Shown here piece after piece: positions 51,606 through 59,217 of a DNA stretch of 64,000 bases. The translations under genes were made by a program, and so were the position numbers. The stretch comes from Bact-08 sp964533215. GTDB lineage: Bacteria > Bacteroidota > Bacteroidia > Bacteroidales > UBA932. How positions within the stretch are numbered: position 1 is the stretch's first letter; each line of letters starts with the position of its first letter. Location of the stretch: positions 62,001 to 126,000 of the forward strand of contig CAZHLJ010000005.1 of NCBI GenBank assembly GCA_964533215.1, written 5' to 3'. Under the pieces are notes generated by a model, which had not been told where the DNA came from, searched no databases, and saw only the letters and a program-made list of their open reading frames with translations.

Positions 51606-53534
51606 ATGTACGACATAAAAGAATTGAGCAAGATGAGTCAGGATGACTTAATTGCTATTGCGCAGAAGCTGAACATCGGCAAAGCGAAAAATTTCTCAAA
51701 AGAGGAACTGGTTTACGAGATTTTAGATGAGCAGGCAAGGCAGGGAAGCATCTCGAACGAACCTCTCCAAAAGAGATCTCTTGTTCAGAAGCGTCCAAAA
51801 CAAAGAATAAAAATGTCCAAAACTCCTGATGGTGAGATTAAGAAACCAGAGCCCATACCACAGGCAGCTCCTACTGCAGTTCCTGCCGTAGCGCAACCGG
51901 TAGCACCACAGGCAATAACCACTCCAGTAACACAGATAGAGGTTGCGGAAAATGCAAGTGCCCAAAAAAGTGAGTCGCCAAAACCAGTAGTAAGGGAAAG
52001 AAGAGGACCTAAAGTACGGGCCCCTAAACTGAATGAAAATAAAAAGATTGAGGAAAAAGCAGCTGAGATAGGTGAAACAGAAGTTGCAGCAATTGTAGCA
52101 GTTACGGACAGTCTTAACAGAGCTCAAAATCAGCCTCAGAGTCAGAATCCAAATCAAAATCAAAATCAAAATCCCAACCCAACACAGAACCCGAACCGGA
52201 ATCCAAATCAAAACAAAAACAGGAACCAGTCTCAGGGTCAGAATCAAAATCCAAATCAGCCTCAAAATTCCAATCCAAATAGAGAACATAAAAAACCGTC
52301 TTTCAGCAAAGAGCCTGAAAAAGAGTTGTTCGCAGATCAGGTAAACGATGTGAATGAAGAGGAAATAAAGGATAAGAAGGTTAAGGATCAGATAGTCAAG
52401 AATAAAATTGAATTCGAAGGGGTTGTGGAGGCTACAGGAGTACTGGAAATAATGCCAGACGGATATGGATTTCTACGTTCTTCAGATTACAACTATCTCA
52501 ATTCTCCGGATGATATTTATCTCTCACAGTCTCAAATCAAACTTTATGGCTTAAAGACAGGTGATACACTTGTTGGAGAGATACGTCCGCCAAGAGAGGG
52601 CGACAAATATTTTCCTTTGGTAAAGGTCAGCCAGATAAATGGAAGATCTCCCGAGTTCATAAGAGACAGGGTGCCTTTTGATTATCTTACACCACTCTTT
52701 CCTGAAGAGAAGTTCAATATAACCTCGAATGGTCATAATAATCTGTCTACAAGGGTTGTAGATCTGTTTGCCCCTATCGGAAAAGGACAGCGAGGACTGA
52801 TCGTTGCACAGCCAAAGACTGGTAAGACAGTATTGCTTAAGGACATTGCCAATGCTATCGCAGACAACCATCCTGAGGTGTACATGATAGTATTGTTGAT
52901 AGATGAACGTCCAGAGGAGGTTACTGACATGGCGCGCAGTGTAAGGGCAGAAGTTATAGCATCTACTTTCGATGAGCCGGCAGAAAGGCATGTGAAAGTT
53001 GCCAATATCGTGTTAGAAAAGGCTAAGAGACTGGTTGAGTGTGGACATGATGTGGTTATTCTTCTGGATTCAATCACTCGTCTTGCAAGAGCTTACAATA
53101 CTGTACAACCGGCATCCGGAAAGGTGCTTAGTGGTGGTGTTGATGCAAATGCCCTTCATAAGCCTAAGCGTTTCTTCGGTGCTGCGAGGAATATAGAAAA
53201 TGGAGGTTCGCTTACTATCCTGGCAACTGCTCTGATTGATACCGGATCCAAGATGGACGAGGTGATTTTTGAGGAGTTTAAAGGTACTGGTAATATGGAG
53301 CTTCAGTTAGACAGAAAATTGTCCAACAAGAGAGTATTCCCTGCTGTGGATGTCACCCTCAGTAGTACAAGAAGGGATGATCTTCTGTTTGATAAGGAGA
53401 CTTTGAGCAGAATATGGATCTTAAGAAATTACCTTGCAGACATGAACTCTGTGGAAGCAATGGAATTTATGAAAACCAGACTGCTCAGGACTGAGAATAA
53501 TCAGGAGTTCCTTAGCTCCATGAACGGAGAGTAA
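51606..53534 (+). CDS. rho: Transcription termination factor Rho with Q/N-rich N-terminal insert
   Basis: A 642-residue Rho, more than 200 residues longer than E. coli Rho. Residues 1-45 are the Rho N-terminal helical domain. About 50-265 is a low-complexity linker: Pro/Ala-rich, then a Gln/Asn/Pro-rich block at 171-228, then a Lys/Glu-rich part. The RNA-binding cold-shock domain is at about 268-345. The ATPase core has Walker A PKTGKT at 403-408, VLLIDERPEEVTD and LSGGVDANAL. It forms a hexameric RNA/DNA helicase that ends transcription. A disordered Rho insert is known to drive condensate formation in Bacteroides; the same is inferred here. Confidence 0.97.
   Translation: MYDIKELSKMSQDDLIAIAQKLNIGKAKNFSKEELVYEILDEQARQGSISNEPLQKRSLVQKRPKQRIKMSKTPDGEIKKPEPIPQAAPTAVPAVAQPVAPQAITTPVTQIEVAENASAQKSESPKPVVRERRGPKVRAPKLNENKKIEEKAAEIGETEVAAIVAVTDSLNRAQNQPQSQNPNQNQNQNPNPTQNPNRNPNQNKNRNQSQGQNQNPNQPQNSNPNREHKKPSFSKEPEKELFADQVNDVNEEEIKDKKVKDQIVKNKIEFEGVVEATGVLEIMPDGYGFLRSSDYNYLNSPDDIYLSQSQIKLYGLKTGDTLVGEIRPPREGDKYFPLVKVSQINGRSPEFIRDRVPFDYLTPLFPEEKFNITSNGHNNLSTRVVDLFAPIGKGQRGLIVAQPKTGKTVLLKDIANAIADNHPEVYMIVLLIDERPEEVTDMARSVRAEVIASTFDEPAERHVKVANIVLEKAKRLVECGHDVVILLDSITRLARAYNTVQPASGKVLSGGVDANALHKPKRFFGAARNIENGGSLTILATALIDTGSKMDEVIFEEFKGTGNMELQLDRKLSNKRVFPAVDVTLSSTRRDDLLFDKETLSRIWILRNYLADMNSVEAMEFMKTRLLRTENNQEFLSSMNGE
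52116..52289 (+). repeat. Low-complexity Asn/Gln/Pro-coding tract in rho
   Basis: Degenerate short repeats of the type AATCAAAATCCAAAT encode an N/Q/P-rich stretch (residues 171-228 of Rho). It reads as coding low complexity, not CRISPR: units vary and there are no spacers. Confidence 0.85.
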
Positions 53535-53554
53535 ATCTTAAGATATACAAATAA

Positions 53555-53600
53555 AAAGAAGGTGTCAGAAAAGAAATTTCCTGACACCTTCTTTATTTTA
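53555..53600. terminator. Bidirectional terminator between rho and the metal exporter gene
   Basis: A perfect 14-bp stem (53555-53568 with 53581-53594; AAAGAAGGTGTCAG arm) with a 12-nt loop and T-rich tail separates convergent genes. Confidence 0.9.
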
Positions 53601-53645
53601 ATTTTTCAATGTGACGATTGAAAGGAGAGAGACCACACTATAGAT

Positions 53646-54749
53646 TTACAGTCCCAAAAAGTGAAGCCCTAGCCCAATAGCCAATCCAAGACACATATTG
53701 ATAAGTTTTGCCTTTACAAAACTTCCCTTGCTTTCGGCAAGAAGTGGAAGAGCTGTGTGTCCGTCCTGAACGAGAGAGCTTGCAAAAAGCACACTGAAAG
53801 GAACCAACCCACTGGCAAACAGGGTTATGAAAACCATGTGCGGGCCTGATTCAGGAATCAGACCGATGGCAACGGCAAGAAGTATCATGATTACTACATT
53901 ATCCTTGACCCAACATTCGATGTCAAGGAACTGCATTCCGAACTGTATGATTATCAATGCTCCGAATGTCCAGAAAAAGATAGTCTTTAGATGCTTCTTT
54001 ACAACATGCTCCCAAAGATGGTCCTTTATGAAGTGCTCGTTTGCTTTTGCAGTAAGGTACAAGGTTATTATGCTGAGCCCGGCAAACAGGAGGTTTATCC
54101 ATCTTTCGCTTAGTATATTGAATGAACCATCATTATGGATTTCGTGACCTTCATGTGCATGTGAGCCAGCCTCCTCCATATGACTGTGTTCAAGAAGACC
54201 AAATACGACTGCAACAATGAAAATTGCTATGCCAAGCATTATAAAAAGCCTTTTCCTGCTTATGTGCCTAAGGTTTTCGCGTATGCTGGAACCAAACACA
54301 GGAGCCTCAGCCATCTTGTCTAAATCCTCGTGGATTGCATAATGGTCGGGTTCGAAAGGTCTGGGTGTCTTTTTGAAAACTTTGTCAACGACAATGCCGG
54401 CAACTACTCCGGTTACGATAAGTGACGCAAACAGAATAAGGGCTGTCTTTGGAATCAGTGCCAGCATTATGAATGCTTCATCTCCCGATGATGATATCAT
54501 CATTGCTACAAGAGCCCCGAAACTTAATAGGTTATGAGTGAATAGAGATACTACGGCAAATCCTCCGACACAACCAGGAACCATACCCAGTAGGGTGGCC
54601 AGCAGGACCTGCCTGACAGGAGAGTTCTGGAGCTTTTTAAACGAAGAGCCGTGAGAATGTATGTTTATATACTCAATCATAAGCATCATTATTACAACAA
54701 GGCCGGTAATAAGTATGCTGTTTTTTAACGCTTCCAGAATTAAATTCAT
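53646..54749 (-). CDS. Putative manganese/heavy-metal exporter, 10-TM permease family
   Basis: A 367-residue polytopic membrane protein with about ten hydrophobic segments, resembling the putative manganese transporter/ArsP_2-like permease family. Conserved parts include LLGMVPGCVGGFAVVSLFTH, MISSSGDEAFIML and GLIPESGPHMVFITLFASGL. A loop at about 186-208 has six histidines (HSHMEEAGSHAHEGHEIH), likely for metal binding. It overlaps the meaB stop by 4 bp, so it is the last gene of DUF1573-meaB-exporter. The direction and metal are inferred from the family name only. Confidence 0.8.
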   Translation of the reverse strand: MNLILEALKNSILITGLVVIMMLMIEYINIHSHGSSFKKLQNSPVRQVLLATLLGMVPGCVGGFAVVSLFTHNLLSFGALVAMMISSSGDEAFIMLALIPKTALILFASLIVTGVVAGIVVDKVFKKTPRPFEPDHYAIHEDLDKMAEAPVFGSSIRENLRHISRKRLFIMLGIAIFIVAVVFGLLEHSHMEEAGSHAHEGHEIHNDGSFNILSERWINLLFAGLSIITLYLTAKANEHFIKDHLWEHVVKKHLKTIFFWTFGALIIIQFGMQFLDIECWVKDNVVIMILLAVAIGLIPESGPHMVFITLFASGLVPFSVLFASSLVQDGHTALPLLAESKGSFVKAKLINMCLGLAIGLGLHFLGL

Positions 54750-55831
54750 TTATTGTAATATATTTTTAAAAGTTCCGATGCAGCAGTGAATGAGCCGATT
54801 TGTCCATTCATTACTTTATCTTCGTACTCAGTCAGTTTTTCCTGAATGTCAAAATCTTCGAAGAATCTGTTTTTTAAAGATTCGTTTATGGTCTCGTACA
54901 TCCAGAAACGAGACTGCTCTCTACGTCTGTGCAGATAATATCCGTTGGACTCTGTCAATTTGAAATATTCAAGAATCTTGTCAAAAATCTCCTCAAGTCC
55001 ATGTTTTGTAACGGCAGAAGAGGTCATGGCTGTTGGAACCCATCCGGATTCAGTAGGAGGAAAAAGATGAAGTGCATTTGAATATAATGCCTTTGCCAGA
55101 GTAGCCTTATCTATGTTGGTTCCATCAGCCTTGGTTATTGCAATAAGGTCAGACATCTCCATAATGCCTCTCTTGATTCCCTGAAGCTCGTCTCCAGCTC
55201 CAGAAAGCATAAGCAATAAGAAAAAGTCGCTCATTGAGTGGACAGCTGTTTCTGATTGGCCAACGCCGACAGTTTCGATGAAAACCACATCGAAACCTGC
55301 AGCCTCGCAAAGAACAATACTCTCTCTTGTCTTTCTGGCCACACCGCCTAAGGAGCCGCCGGATGGGCTTGGCCTTATAAAAGCGTTTCGGTCTGCACAG
55401 AGAGTCTCCATTCTGGTCTTATCTCCAAGTATGCTACCCTTGCTTTTTTCGCTGCTCGGATCGATTGCAAGAACGGCAAGCTTGTGACCACTGCCAGTGA
55501 TAAGACCACCGAATGCTTCGATGAATGTGCTTTTGCCAGCACCTGGAACCCCTGTTATACCTATGCGCATGGATTTTACTGCATATGGCTGGCAAGCCTC
55601 AATTACTTTTTGGGCGATTACTCTATGATCATGTCTGGAGCTTTCTATCAGTGTTATAGCCTGGCTGAGGATTGTCGTGTTGCCAGAGGTTATACCCTCC
55701 ACATACTCTTTTACAGATAGAGTCTTTACCTTGTTCTTGTTATAGAAATTGGTAATATATGGGTTTGTCACCGGAGGTTGTTCGATACCTTCATTAACAA
55801 TTAAAGCACTTCCTTGACTTGTATCCTGCAT
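54746..55831 (-). CDS. meaB: Methylmalonyl-CoA mutase-associated GTPase MeaB
   Basis: A 361-residue G3E-family GTPase. Walker A GITGVPGAGKST is at 91-102, followed by AIDPSSEKSKGSILGDKTRM, ETVGVGQSE and ITKADG, all standard for MeaB/ArgK. It protects and reloads B12-dependent methylmalonyl-CoA mutase, so the cell likely uses the succinate-propionate route. The mutase genes are not in this window. It lies 10 bp after the DUF1573 gene and overlaps the exporter gene by 4 bp. Confidence 0.95.
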   Translation of the reverse strand: MQDTSQGSALIVNEGIEQPPVTNPYITNFYNKNKVKTLSVKEYVEGITSGNTTILSQAITLIESSRHDHRVIAQKVIEACQPYAVKSMRIGITGVPGAGKSTFIEAFGGLITGSGHKLAVLAIDPSSEKSKGSILGDKTRMETLCADRNAFIRPSPSGGSLGGVARKTRESIVLCEAAGFDVVFIETVGVGQSETAVHSMSDFFLLLMLSGAGDELQGIKRGIMEMSDLIAITKADGTNIDKATLAKALYSNALHLFPPTESGWVPTAMTSSAVTKHGLEEIFDKILEYFKLTESNGYYLHRRREQSRFWMYETINESLKNRFFEDFDIQEKLTEYEDKVMNGQIGSFTAASELLKIYYNK

Positions 55832-55841
55832 TTTTATAAAT

Positions 55842-56933
55842 TTATTTGGTTAATTCACCGGTCACAAGTAGATTGACCAGAGGTCTTGATGGAGAATTAG
55901 TGATAAGTGTAAGGATATATATCTTTTCGCCGATGTGTCCCTTGGTGTTAATGGATACTGAAATCTTTCCTGTAGAGCCGGGAGCAATTTTGGATGGATT
56001 AGATGCATTTATCCCATTTTCACTTACATCTATTTTATGTATAAGCAAATCTTTTTTTCCGATGTTTTTGACTTCGAAGGTTGTGTCAATTTTCCTTCCT
56101 GATGACAATGTGCCAAAATTGAATGAGCTTCTGGAAGCCATTGGAAGTGGAGCTATGCTTATCTGTTCCTTGGTCATGTTGCTGAAGTCTTCTCTGATTG
56201 TTGCATTAAAGACAAGCTTTGTTGACACTTTTCGGCCATTTATTACAGGAAAGGCACTCCAAGAGGTAAGTCCCCAGTCAGAATCTGAACGGGTATCAAC
56301 ATTTACAGATAAAACCGCTTTTTCTCCAGGTTGTATTGTAGACGGATTTGCACTGAGAGAGAGCCCTTTTGACATATCTGCGAAAGTGACCTTTACAGCA
56401 CTACCGGAGGTGTTGGCAAATTCAACAGTCTGGTGTTCTATTGACCCGTGAGATATCTGCCCCATGTCAACCGGAGATTTTCTAAGCCCGATAGATCCGA
56501 AAATCACAGGAAACAACTGTTTTATATTTTTCTTCTTTTGGTGAACTATACCCTTTATTCTTAAAATAATAGGTTTGGAAGAACCTGTAACATAAACTGT
56601 AAGAGCCTTGTCGAAAGGGTAGGGGCCCTGATCATTAAGGAATGTAACCAAAATCTTGCCTGTAGCACCAGGTTTGACAGGACTTTTGGTCCATTCTGGC
56701 GTTGTACATCCGCATGAAGAAATTACAGTTTGAATGACAACTGGTTTAGGGCTTATGTTTTTGAACGTGAATGTGCATGTCTGCTTCCCAGATTTTAACA
56801 TTATATCTCCAAAGTCGTGAATCTTCTTATTGAATTCTATTATCGAATTGTTGCTTGCCTGGGCTGACATTGATAAAGATAAAAGTCCGGTAACTATGTA
56901 TGTTATCACTATTTTATAGGATATTGGCTTCAT
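55842..56933 (-). CDS. DUF1573 domain protein, exported
   Basis: A 363-residue exported protein from the ATG at 56933. The frame extends to 57002 across its own promoter, so the shorter start is preferred. The signal peptide ends near AQAS. An N-terminal DUF1573 (about 25-130) shows KIHDFGDIMLKSGKQTCTFTF and VISSCGCTTPEWTKSPVKPG; two further Ig-like repeats of the same style follow (about 145-255 and 260-363). DUF1573 proteins resemble the ASPM/SPD-2/Hydin fold and are common in Bacteroidota without a known role. It is the first gene of the operon with meaB. Confidence 0.87.
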   Translation of the reverse strand: MKPISYKIVITYIVTGLLSLSMSAQASNNSIIEFNKKIHDFGDIMLKSGKQTCTFTFKNISPKPVVIQTVISSCGCTTPEWTKSPVKPGATGKILVTFLNDQGPYPFDKALTVYVTGSSKPIILRIKGIVHQKKKNIKQLFPVIFGSIGLRKSPVDMGQISHGSIEHQTVEFANTSGSAVKVTFADMSKGLSLSANPSTIQPGEKAVLSVNVDTRSDSDWGLTSWSAFPVINGRKVSTKLVFNATIREDFSNMTKEQISIAPLPMASRSSFNFGTLSSGRKIDTTFEVKNIGKKDLLIHKIDVSENGINASNPSKIAPGSTGKISVSINTKGHIGEKIYILTLITNSPSRPLVNLLVTGELTK

Positions 56934-56966
56934 ATTGTAATCTTTTGCAGAATTTTTTTGTACCTG

Positions 56967-56998
56967 CAAAGATACAATTTGTATTTGTTCTATTCCAA
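56967..56998 (-). promoter_or_regulatory. Probable promoter of the DUF1573-meaB-exporter operon
   Basis: The minus strand reads TATCTTTG at 56967-56974 with a TTG (56996-56998) 21 bp upstream. It overlaps the divergent ferredoxin promoter. Confidence 0.55.
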
Positions 56999-57015
56999 CC
57001 AATTTTATACCTTTG
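56984..57015 (+). promoter_or_regulatory. Promoter of the ferredoxin gene
   Basis: TTTG (56984-56987), 20 bp, then TACCTTTG (57008-57015) matches the Bacteroidota consensus and lies 32 bp before the ATG at 57048. Confidence 0.75.
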
Positions 57016-57047
57016 TTGCTATTAAACCAATTTAAAAATCTAAGATA

Positions 57048-57218
57048 ATGGCTTACAAAATTTCTGAAGATTGCACCGCTTGCGGAACCTGTATCGATGA
57101 GTGCCCAGTTGAGGCTATCTCTCCAGGAGATATTTACAAAATTGATCCAAATATCTGTTCTGAGTGTGGAACATGTGCAGATGCATGTCCTGTTGGAGCA
57201 ATCAGCCTTGACGCATAA
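57048..57218 (+). CDS. 2x[4Fe-4S] ferredoxin, 56 residues
   Basis: A short gene encoding a clostridial-type ferredoxin: MAYKISEDCTACGTC then IDECP, and a second half CSECGTC then ADACP. The eight cysteines form two CxxCxxCxxxCP clusters (Cys9/12/15/19 and Cys37/40/43/47). It is a soluble low-potential electron carrier and the natural candidate to feed the bifurcating hydrogenase and pyruvate:ferredoxin oxidoreductase. It has its own promoter and terminator, so it is probably highly expressed alone. The length is usual for this family. Confidence 0.96.
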   Translation: MAYKISEDCTACGTCIDECPVEAISPGDIYKIDPNICSECGTCADACPVGAISLDA

Positions 57219-57237
57219 TTAAGGTTTTGAAAAATAT

Positions 57238-57270
57238 GGGGCTGTCCTTTTGGACAGCCCCTTTTTTTTC
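57238..57270 (+). terminator. Strong intrinsic terminator after the ferredoxin gene
   Basis: GGGGCTGTCC (57238-57247) pairs perfectly with GGACAGCCCC (57252-57261) around TTTT, followed by eight T. Its loop/arm junction supplies the TTTG of the serS promoter. Confidence 0.93.
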
Positions 57271-57280
57271 GCTAACTTTG
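57249..57280 (+). promoter_or_regulatory. Promoter of serS, overlapping the ferredoxin terminator
   Basis: TTTG (57249-57252) inside the terminator, 20 bp, then TAACTTTG (57273-57280) fits the Bacteroidota consensus, 26 bp before the ATG at 57307. Confidence 0.7.
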
Positions 57281-57306
57281 AGTTTCATTTTTTAGAAAGA
57301 AAAAAG

Positions 57307-58575
57307 ATGTTGAATATTAAACTACTGAGAGAGCAACCTGAATTTGTAAAAGAGAGGTTGGCTGTAAAGAATTTTGATGCTACTGGGATTATTGAACAAG
57401 TCAACAATCTTGACCTCAAAAGAAGAACAACGCAGACAGAACTGGATTCATTGCTGGCAGAACAGAATGGCCTGGCAAAAGAGATTGGTTCATATATGAA
57501 GTCCGGCATGAAAGCAGAAGCGGAAGCTGCAAAACTGAAAGTTTCGGAGCTGAAGGAGAAGTCAAAGGTCTTGGATGCCCAGATGCAGGCGACTGCTTCA
57601 GAACTGAATGATCTGATGGTTCTCCTCCCCAATATTCCACATATATCCGTGCCTAAAGGCAAGGTTGCGGAAGATAACGTAGTCGTAAGAGAGGGTGGAG
57701 TAATTCCTAAACTTGAGAACGCAATACCTCACTGGGAACTTGCCAAGAATTTTGACATTATAGATTTTGACCTTGGCGTAAAGCTTACAGGTGCAGGATT
57801 TCCTGTATATAAAGGTAAAGGGGCAAGAATTCAAAGAGCTTTGATTGCCTATTTTCTGGATAAAAACACTAAAGCAGGCTATACTGAAGTACAGCCGCCG
57901 CTTATGGTTAATGAGGCTTCTGGTTATGGTACAGGTCAACTTCCGGATAAAGGTGAACAGATGTATTTTGTCGGACTGGACAACTACTACCTTATTCCTA
58001 CGGCAGAGGTGCCAGTTACAAATATTTACAGAGATGTTATACTTTCTATGGAAGATTTTCCGGTTAAGGTTACTGCATATACACCTTGTTTCAGAAGAGA
58101 AGCCGGATCTTATGGCAAAGATGTAAGAGGTCTTAACAGGCTTCATCAGTTTGATAAGGTTGAGATTGTACAGATATCTCATCCGGACAAATCTTATGAC
58201 GCGTTGGAAGAGATGGTGAAGCATGTAGAGGGGATAGTTCAGTCCCTGGAACTTCCTTATAGAATTCTTAGACTGTGTGGTGGTGATATGAGTTTTACAT
58301 CTGCTCTCACATATGACTTTGAAGTTTATTCTGCTGCTCAAGGCAGGTGGCTTGAGGTCAGTTCAGTTTCAAACTTTGAATCATTCCAGGCAAACCGCTT
58401 GAAGTTAAGATATAAGGACGAAAATGGCAAGACACAACTTGCACATACCCTTAACGGAAGTTCACTGGCTTTGCCAAGGATATTGGCAGCACTTCTGGAA
58501 AACAACCAGGACAGCAGAGGAATAAGGATACCTGAAGTACTCAGAGAGTACACTGGGTTCTCTTATATTGATTAG
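57307..58575 (+). CDS. serS: Seryl-tRNA synthetase
   Basis: A 422-residue class II synthetase from the ATG at 57307; the frame opens at 57250 inside the terminator region, which cannot be the start. Residues about 1-105 form the tRNA-binding coiled coil. The core has TAEVPVTN (motif 2 region upstream), PCFRREAGSYGKDVRGLNRLHQF and the motif 3 GSSLALPRILAALLENNQ. It charges tRNA-Ser. The promoter overlaps the preceding terminator; no T-box leader fits in the 88-bp gap. ruvC starts 22 bp downstream. Confidence 0.97.
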   Translation: MLNIKLLREQPEFVKERLAVKNFDATGIIEQVNNLDLKRRTTQTELDSLLAEQNGLAKEIGSYMKSGMKAEAEAAKLKVSELKEKSKVLDAQMQATASELNDLMVLLPNIPHISVPKGKVAEDNVVVREGGVIPKLENAIPHWELAKNFDIIDFDLGVKLTGAGFPVYKGKGARIQRALIAYFLDKNTKAGYTEVQPPLMVNEASGYGTGQLPDKGEQMYFVGLDNYYLIPTAEVPVTNIYRDVILSMEDFPVKVTAYTPCFRREAGSYGKDVRGLNRLHQFDKVEIVQISHPDKSYDALEEMVKHVEGIVQSLELPYRILRLCGGDMSFTSALTYDFEVYSAAQGRWLEVSSVSNFESFQANRLKLRYKDENGKTQLAHTLNGSSLALPRILAALLENNQDSRGIRIPEVLREYTGFSYID

Positions 58576-58597
58576 ACATCCTTTGCTTAAATTCGTA

Positions 58598-59152
58598 ATG
58601 GATTCAAACAGAATAATTTTGGGTGTGGACCCCGGAACCAATATTATGGGGTACGGAGTCATTGAAATTGTGGGGAAAAGAGCCAGATATCTAGCGATGG
58701 GAGTTGTAGACATGAGAAAACTTTCAGACCATTACGTTAAGTTGAGACGCATTTTTGACGAGGTCACCCGGCTTATTGAGATATATAAGCCGGACGATCT
58801 GGCAGCAGAAGCCCCTTTCTTTGGCAAGAACATTCAGTCCATGCTTAAACTTGGAAGGGCTCAAGGTGCCGCAATTGCAGCTGCCCTTAACAAAGATATA
58901 CCGATTTTCGAATATGCACCCAAGAAGGTTAAGCTTGCAATAACCGGCAAAGGAAGTGCTTCTAAGGAGCAGGTGGCAGTTCTGCTCACAAATATTCTTA
59001 ATGTAAAAGAGCATCCAAATTTTTTGGATGCAACTGATGGATTGGCAGTTGCATATTGTCATTATCTTCAATTATCTAACCCGCAAACAGATAAGGTGGG
59101 GTCTTCCAACTGGGAGTCTTTTGTGAAGACAAATCCGGGCAGGGTCAAATAA
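58598..59152 (+). CDS. ruvC: Holliday junction resolvase RuvC
   Basis: A 184-residue RNase H-fold resolvase from the ATG at 58598; a TTG at 58568 overlaps serS and is unlikely. Catalytic acidic residues fall in ILGVDPGTNIMGYG, LAAEAPFFGKN and the C-terminal NFLDATDGLAVAYCH. It cleaves Holliday junctions moved by RuvAB, which are not encoded here. It lies 22 bp after serS, so the two are probably co-transcribed. Confidence 0.94.
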   Translation: MDSNRIILGVDPGTNIMGYGVIEIVGKRARYLAMGVVDMRKLSDHYVKLRRIFDEVTRLIEIYKPDDLAAEAPFFGKNIQSMLKLGRAQGAAIAAALNKDIPIFEYAPKKVKLAITGKGSASKEQVAVLLTNILNVKEHPNFLDATDGLAVAYCHYLQLSNPQTDKVGSSNWESFVKTNPGRVK

Positions 59153-59217
59153 TTTTTTTGTTGCCAGATGTAACTTTTAACACTTTTGATAGTCAAAGTT
59201 GTGTTAAAAAATACTTT

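Noticed and set aside
51723..52289. 188-codon open frame antisense to the rho insert
   Set aside because: It is the complement of the Q/N/P-rich repeat, giving a Leu/Ile/Trp-rich artefact.
52116..52289. Possible CRISPR or tandem repeat array
   Set aside because: The repeats are short, degenerate and in frame with Rho; there are no unique spacers or cas genes.
57219..57306. T-box riboswitch before serS
   Set aside because: The gap is only 88 bp, is filled by a terminator and a promoter, and no T-box sequence is visible.
57598..58341. 247-codon open frame antisense to serS
   Set aside because: It lies wholly inside a canonical serS gene, has no recognisable domain and reads as a low-quality, Cys/Tyr/Arg-rich shadow.
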